Origin: an uncultured Clostridia bacterium
GTDB lineage: Bacteria > Bacillota > Clostridia > Oscillospirales > Acutalibacteraceae
DNA length: 9,454 nucleotides
Assembly (NCBI GenBank): GCA_947626485.1
Contig: CANQSG010000073.1
Span: 1 to 9,454, forward strand
Direction of reading: 5' to 3'
A program made the translations under genes and the position numbers. This document shows positions 5,575 through 9,454 of the stretch, in pieces. The notes under the pieces were generated by a model that saw only the letters and a program-made list of their open reading frames with translations, ran no database searches and had not been told where the DNA came from. How positions within the stretch are numbered: the first letter of the stretch is position 1; each line of letters begins with the position of its first letter.

Positions 5575-7301
5575 TCAAAAAACTGCTTCCCTGCGTCGGG
5601 GAATACAAAAAGCAGAGCATCCTCGCGCCCATCACGGTCGCCTGTGAAGTCCTGCTTGAAATCTTCATCCCGTTTCTGATGGCGAAGATCATCGACGTCG
5701 GCATCAAACAGCGCGACGTGTGGTACGTCGTCGGCGTCGGCGCGCTGATGGTCGTGATGGCGCTGCTCTCGCTTTGCTGCGGGGCGCTCAGCGGTCGCTT
5801 CGCCGCCATCGCCAGCACCGGCTTCGCCAAAAACCTGCGCGGCCGCCTGTTCCATAAAATTCAGGACTTTTCCTTCGCCAACGTCGACCGCTTCAGCACC
5901 GCCTCCCTCGTGACCCGGCTGACGACCGACGTCACGAACACCCAGATGTCCTACATGATGGTGATCCGTACGCTGGTGCGCGCCCCCTTCATGCTCATCA
6001 GCGCGACGATCATGGCGGTCGTCATCAACGCGAAGCTCTCGATGGTCTTCCTGTTCGCCGTCCCGGTGCTCGCCGTCGCGCTGGCGTTCATCTCGAAGAC
6101 CGCCTTCCCGCTTTTCAACCGCATGTTCAAGAAATACGATGCCATGAACGCCTCGATTCAGGAAAACCTCGTCGCCATTCGGGTCGTCAAGGCCTTTGTC
6201 CGCCGCGACTATGAAAACGAGAAGTTTGAGGCCTCCGCCGACGACGTTCGCCGCGCGCAGGTCAAGGCCGAAAAGGTCATCATCTGCAACATGCCGATCA
6301 TGATGCTCGTGATGAACGTCTGCATCGTGTCGGTGCTCTGGTTCGGCGGCGGCATGGTCGCGAATCATGCCGGGATGGAAGCCGGCGAGCTCATGAGCTT
6401 TATCAACTACATCACCCAGATCTTAATGTCGCTGATGATGATCTCGATGATCTTCGTCACCCTCGTGATGTCCCGCTCCTCGATGGCGCGCATCCTCGAG
6501 ATGCTCGACGAGGAGATCGATATTCGCGACGACGAAGCCGACGAATCGCTCGCCGTTCCCGACGGCTCGATCACCTTCGAGGACGTCTGCTTCAGCTACG
6601 CCAAGGACGGCGACAACCTGACCCTCTCGCACGTCAACCTGCAAATCAAGTCGGGGCAGACCGTCGGCATCATCGGCGGCACCGGCTCGGCAAAGACGAC
6701 GCTCGTGCAGCTCATTCCCCGGCTTTACGACGTCTACAGCGGCCGGGTGCTCGTCGGCGGGCACGACGTGCGGGAGTATAAGATCAAAACGCTGCGCGAC
6801 GCCGTCTCGATGGTGCTCCAAAAAAACGTCCTCTTTTCCGGCACGATCCGCGAAAATCTGAAATGGGGCAACATGCAGGCGACCGACGCCGAGATCGAGG
6901 AGGCCTGCCGCGCCGCCTGCGCCGACGAGTTCATCCGCTCCTTCCCGGACGGGTACGAGACCGACCTCGGGCAGGGGGGCGTCAACGTCTCGGGCGGCCA
7001 GAAGCAGCGGCTCTGCATCGCCCGCGCCCTGCTCAAAAAGCCGAAGATCATCATTCTGGACGACAGCACCAGCGCGGTCGACACCGCGACCGACAGCCGC
7101 ATTCGCGCCGCCTTCCGCGAAAATCTCTCGGACACGACGGCCATCATCATCGCCCAGCGCATCACCTCGGTGATGGACGCCGACAGCATCATCGTCCTCA
7201 ACGACGGCGAAATCGACGACGTCGGCACCCACGAGGAGCTGATGGCGCGCAACAAAATTTACCGCGAAGTCTACGATTCGCAGCAGAAAGGAGCGGAATA
7301 A
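5571..7301 (+). CDS. Heterodimeric ABC exporter, subunit A (carries the degenerate ATP-site motifs)
   Basis: The 576-residue half-transporter has an N-terminal membrane domain (about residues 1-305, six hydrophobic spans) and a C-terminal ATPase domain. Walker A is GGTGSAKTT (369-377), with Ala where the last Gly is usual; as I recall this variant is common in this family. The Q-loop Gln is 417 and the signature VSGGQ (473-477) is intact. Walker B ends in DDS (497-499), with Asp498 in place of the catalytic Glu, and the switch His is Gln529. Asp-for-Glu and Gln-for-His are the hallmarks of the degenerate subunit in heterodimeric exporters such as TM287/288, BmrCD and LmrCD. It therefore pairs with the next gene, supplying the good signature motif to the partner's active site. 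It sits in the cytoplasmic membrane and likely exports drugs or other hydrophobic compounds; the substrate is unknown. It overlaps marR by 4 bp. Confidence 0.95.
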   Translation: MIKKLLPCVGEYKKQSILAPITVACEVLLEIFIPFLMAKIIDVGIKQRDVWYVVGVGALMVVMALLSLCCGALSGRFAAIASTGFAKNLRGRLFHKIQDFSFANVDRFSTASLVTRLTTDVTNTQMSYMMVIRTLVRAPFMLISATIMAVVINAKLSMVFLFAVPVLAVALAFISKTAFPLFNRMFKKYDAMNASIQENLVAIRVVKAFVRRDYENEKFEASADDVRRAQVKAEKVIICNMPIMMLVMNVCIVSVLWFGGGMVANHAGMEAGELMSFINYITQILMSLMMISMIFVTLVMSRSSMARILEMLDEEIDIRDDEADESLAVPDGSITFEDVCFSYAKDGDNLTLSHVNLQIKSGQTVGIIGGTGSAKTTLVQLIPRLYDVYSGRVLVGGHDVREYKIKTLRDAVSMVLQKNVLFSGTIRENLKWGNMQATDAEIEEACRAACADEFIRSFPDGYETDLGQGGVNVSGGQKQRLCIARALLKKPKIIILDDSTSAVDTATDSRIRAAFRENLSDTTAIIIAQRITSVMDADSIIVLNDGEIDDVGTHEELMARNKIYREVYDSQQKGAE

Positions 7302-7302
7302 G

Positions 7303-9180
7303 ATGCCCGGACCACGCACGCGCGGCTATGAAAAGCCGAAGGATCTCAAAGGCACCCTCAAGCGCATTTTAGGCTATATGTCGGCCTACCGGGTGCACCT
7401 GATCGTCGCCTTCATCGGCATCATCGGCAACGCCGGGGCGACCGTCTCGGCGACCTACCTGCTCCGCCCGATCATCAACAGCATTAATCCCAAAGCCGGG
7501 GAGGAGCCTGACTGGAACAAGTTCACCGCTTCCGTCCTGCTGATGGCGGTCATTTACCTCTGCGGCGTCGTCTTTTCTTATCTCTACAGCCGCATGATGC
7601 TGACCGTCTCCACCGGCACCCTCAAACGGATGCGGGTCGATATGTTCCGCCACATGCAGGATCTGCCGATCCGCTATTTCGACACCCGCACCCACGGCGA
7701 GATCATGAGCCGTTACACCAACGACATCGACGCGATGCGCGAAATGCTCAGCCAGGGCATTCCGCAGCTGACCTCCTCGATCGTGCAGGTCGTCGGCGTC
7801 TTCTGCGTCATGCTGTGGCTGAGCTGGCAGCTGACGCTGCTGGTGCTCGCCATGCTCTTCGTGATGCTCCGGGTCGTCAAGGTCGTCGGCGGCCGCAGCG
7901 CGAATTACTTTATCAAGCAGCAGCGCGCCATCGGCGTCGTCAACGGCTATATCGAGGAAATGATCGAGGGGCAGAAGGTCGTGAAGGTTTTCTGCCATGA
8001 ACCCGCCGTCAACGCCGGCTTCGACAGCCGCAACGAGGAGCTGCGCGACGCGGCCTCCAACGCCCACACCTTCGCCAATATCCTGATGCCCATTATGGGC
8101 AACCTCTCCCACACGCTGTTCGCGCTGGTGGCGGCCGTCGGCGCGGGGCTGGCGATCGGCGGCTGGATCGACCTCGGCGTGATCGCCAGCTTCCTGCAAT
8201 ATATCCGCCAGTTCACCAACCCCATCACCCAAATTTCCCAGCAGCTCAATTCCGTGCTGATGGCGATGGCGGGCGCCGAACGCATCTTCGCCCTGATCGA
8301 CGAGCCGCCCGAGACCGACGAGGGCTACGTCACGCTCGTCAACGCCCGCCGTGCCCCTGACGGCAGCCTGCAGGAGAGCGACCGCCGCACCGGCTTTTGG
8401 GCGTGGAAGCACCCCCACGAGGACGGCACGACGACCTACACCGAGCTCAAAGGCGACGTGCGGTTTGAGGACGTCACCTTCGGTTACGAGGAAAACAAGA
8501 CGGTGCTGCGCGACGTCACGCTCTACGCGAAGCCCGGCCAGAAGATCGCCTTCGTCGGCTCGACCGGCGCGGGAAAAACGACCATCACCAACTTGATCAA
8601 CCGCTTTTACGACGTGCCGGACGGCAAAATTCGGTACGACGGCATCAACATCAACAAGATCAAAAAGGCCGACCTGCGCCGCAGTCTCGCGATGGTGCTG
8701 CAGGACACCCACCTGTTCACCGGCACCGTGCGGGAGAACATCCGCTACGGCAAGCTCGACGCGACCGACGAGGAGGTCGTCGCCGCCGCCAAGCTCGCCA
8801 ACGCCGACGCCTTCATCCGCCACCTGCCGCAGGGGTACGACACCGTCCTGACCTCGGACGGCGCCAATTTAAGCCAGGGGCAGCGCCAGCTGCTTGCCAT
8901 CGCAAGAGCCGCCATCGCGGACCCTCCAGTACTCATCCTCGACGAGGCCACCAGCTCGATCGACACCCGCACCGAAGCCCTCATCGAAAAGGGCATGGAC
9001 ACCCTGATGCAGGGCAGAACCGTTTTCGTCATCGCCCATCGCCTCTCGACGGTGCGCAACGCCGACGCGATCTTAGTGCTCGAACACGGCAGCGTCATCG
9101 AACGCGGCAACCACGACGCCCTCCTCGCCCAAAAAGGCAAATACTACCAGCTCTACACCGGCATGTTCGAGCTGGATTGA
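7303..9180 (+). CDS. Heterodimeric ABC exporter, subunit B (catalytic ATP-site motifs)
   Basis: The 625-residue partner half-transporter has a membrane domain of about 330 residues with six spans. A linker of about 45 residues follows (343-386), containing a WAWKHPH segment, and then the ATPase domain. Walker A is GSTGAGKT (419-426), the Q-loop Gln is 467, Walker B is LDEAT with catalytic Glu548, and the switch His is 579, all intact. Only the signature is altered, to LSQGQ (523-527), as in TM288. The altered signature faces the defective Walker motifs of subunit A, while subunit B's good Walker motifs face the intact signature of A. This leaves one working and one degenerate site. The ATG at 7303 lies one base after the upstream stop, and AAAGGAG (7288-7294) is its ribosome site. 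The linker makes it longer than a standard half-transporter; I recall similar linkers in clostridial homologues. Confidence 0.95.
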   Translation: MPGPRTRGYEKPKDLKGTLKRILGYMSAYRVHLIVAFIGIIGNAGATVSATYLLRPIINSINPKAGEEPDWNKFTASVLLMAVIYLCGVVFSYLYSRMMLTVSTGTLKRMRVDMFRHMQDLPIRYFDTRTHGEIMSRYTNDIDAMREMLSQGIPQLTSSIVQVVGVFCVMLWLSWQLTLLVLAMLFVMLRVVKVVGGRSANYFIKQQRAIGVVNGYIEEMIEGQKVVKVFCHEPAVNAGFDSRNEELRDAASNAHTFANILMPIMGNLSHTLFALVAAVGAGLAIGGWIDLGVIASFLQYIRQFTNPITQISQQLNSVLMAMAGAERIFALIDEPPETDEGYVTLVNARRAPDGSLQESDRRTGFWAWKHPHEDGTTTYTELKGDVRFEDVTFGYEENKTVLRDVTLYAKPGQKIAFVGSTGAGKTTITNLINRFYDVPDGKIRYDGININKIKKADLRRSLAMVLQDTHLFTGTVRENIRYGKLDATDEEVVAAAKLANADAFIRHLPQGYDTVLTSDGANLSQGQRQLLAIARAAIADPPVLILDEATSSIDTRTEALIEKGMDTLMQGRTVFVIAHRLSTVRNADAILVLEHGSVIERGNHDALLAQKGKYYQLYTGMFELD

Positions 9181-9193
9181 GCCGCTTTCCCGC

Positions 9194-9222
9194 TTGACAA
9201 AACCGGCGGGGTGGGGTATACT
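9194..9222 (+). promoter_or_regulatory. sigma-A promoter of mntP
   Basis: TTGACA (9194-9199) and TATACT (9217-9222) are 17 bp apart. The site starts 14 bp after the ABC subunit B stop codon. No terminator was found between them, so exporter transcripts may also read through into mntP. Confidence 0.85.
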
Positions 9223-9257
9223 GAGACGGTGCCTGATGGGCGCGGAAGAGAAAAAAC

Positions 9258-9271
9258 AGGAGGAACTCATG
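9258..9271 (+). promoter_or_regulatory. Upstream ribosome site and in-frame ATG before mntP
   Basis: AGGAGG (9258-9263) stands 5 nt before an ATG at 9269-9271. That ATG is in frame with the mntP start at 9347, with no stop between, and would add 26 residues rich in Gly, Arg and Ser that do not resemble MntP. It may start a longer protein or a translated leader, or be unused. Confidence 0.45.
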
Positions 9272-9346
9272 CGCGGCCGCGGCGGGCTGCGCCATGGGTT
9301 CTTTTCATGGTCGCCGCGGGCGAATTCGGGTTTGGGAGGAAGCGTC

Positions 9347-9454
9347 ATGTCGTTGCCGGAATTGCTGTTGATCGCGCTGGGGCTGTCGATGGACGCCTTC
9401 GCCGTTTCGGTCTGCAAGGGGCTCGCCTGCGCGCGGGTCGGCTGGCGGCAATAT
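9347..9454 (+). CDS. mntP: MntP manganese efflux pump, N-terminal 36 residues (3' end outside window)
   Basis: The visible start, MSLPELLLIALGLSMDAFAV followed by SVCKG, is characteristic of MntP (YebN, formerly DUF204), a small six-span membrane protein that exports Mn2+. The Asp in the GLSMDAFAVS segment lies in the family's conserved first helix. The ATG at 9347 is preferred because GGAGG (9335-9339) lies 7 nt upstream and family members begin right before this helix. It has its own promoter at 9194-9222 and a leader of about 115 nt. mntP genes are often controlled by a yybP-ykoY manganese riboswitch, but I could not recognise its conserved parts here. Only the first 36 codons are in the window, so completeness cannot be judged. 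Confidence 0.9.
   Translation, partial: MSLPELLLIALGLSMDAFAVSVCKGLACARVGWRQY

Noticed and set aside
6675..6701. Walker A of subunit A with Ala in place of the last Gly, considered as an inactivating mutation
   Set aside because: The Lys and Thr that bind ATP are intact, and as I recall GGTGSAK or GGTGSSK variants are usual in this branch of clostridial exporters.
7369..8823. 484-codon open frame on the - strand, opposite ABC subunit B
   Set aside because: It is a shadow of GC-rich codons. Its translation is a monotonous mix of Asp, Glu, His, Val and Gly with no domain, while the + strand encodes a complete ABC protein with every motif in place.
9181..9210. Terminator between ABC subunit B and mntP
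   Set aside because: Only a 5-bp CCCGC/GCGGG pairing with a 12-nt loop and no T-tract is present, and it overlaps the mntP promoter.
9223..9346. yybP-ykoY manganese riboswitch before mntP
   Set aside because: It was expected from known mntP genes, but the conserved GGGGAGUAG-type start and the matching internal loop could not be found. A covariance-model search (Rfam RF00080) would be decisive.

Overview
The window looks like chromosomal DNA from a GC-rich member of the Clostridia, probably an Oscillospirales/Ruminococcaceae-type Gram-positive. That placement is an inference from several signs. The promoters are near-perfect sigma-A sites (TTGACA or close, 17 bp, TATAAT or close). Shine-Dalgarno sequences are strong and two genes probably start with TTG. 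The terminators are GC-rich intrinsic hairpins. The families present (a DUF624/YesL-like protein, DegV, a MarR regulator with a paired ABC exporter, MntP, zinc-ribbon membrane proteins) are typical of Firmicutes. No phage, insertion sequence, CRISPR array, rRNA or tRNA was seen.

Layout. (1) Positions 1-524 hold the 3' end of murC, a cell-wall precursor ligase, on the + strand. (2) A consensus promoter overlaps the murC stop codon and leads into two + strand membrane-protein genes. The first is a zinc-ribbon protein with about five membrane segments (602-1510) and the second is DUF624/YesL-like (1610-2458). The 99 bp between them hold a degenerate 7-bp tandem repeat followed by a short hairpin. 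(3) The convergent intergenic region 2459-2694 carries hairpins and a nested set of inverted repeats, but no credible gene. (4) Two - strand genes follow, each with its own promoter and terminator: a DRE-TIM (HMGL-like) aldolase-family protein (2695-3648) and a DegV-family lipid-binding protein with a TTG start (3890-4756). (5) A divergent intergenic region (4757-5058) leads into the + strand operon marR - ABC exporter subunit A - ABC exporter subunit B (5059-9180). (6) A new promoter at 9194-9222 leads into mntP, a manganese efflux pump, cut off by the window end.

How the genes work together. The clearest functional unit is the marR-ABC-ABC operon. The regulator overlaps subunit A by 4 bp and subunit B starts 1 bp after subunit A stops. 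The two ABC proteins have complementary motif defects, which marks them as a heterodimeric exporter with one degenerate and one catalytic ATP site (TM287/288, BmrCD, LmrCD class). A 14-bp perfect palindrome and further TTAA repeats lie right at the predicted transcription start, so the MarR protein probably represses its own operon until a toxic ligand appears. The zinc-ribbon and DUF624-like proteins may form a second unit of unknown function.

I found no convincing new biological system. The most interesting items are the phased TTAA operator, the nested dyads at 2515-2589, the heptamer repeat with hairpin at 1528-1583, and the two well-placed in-frame start sites in front of mntP.
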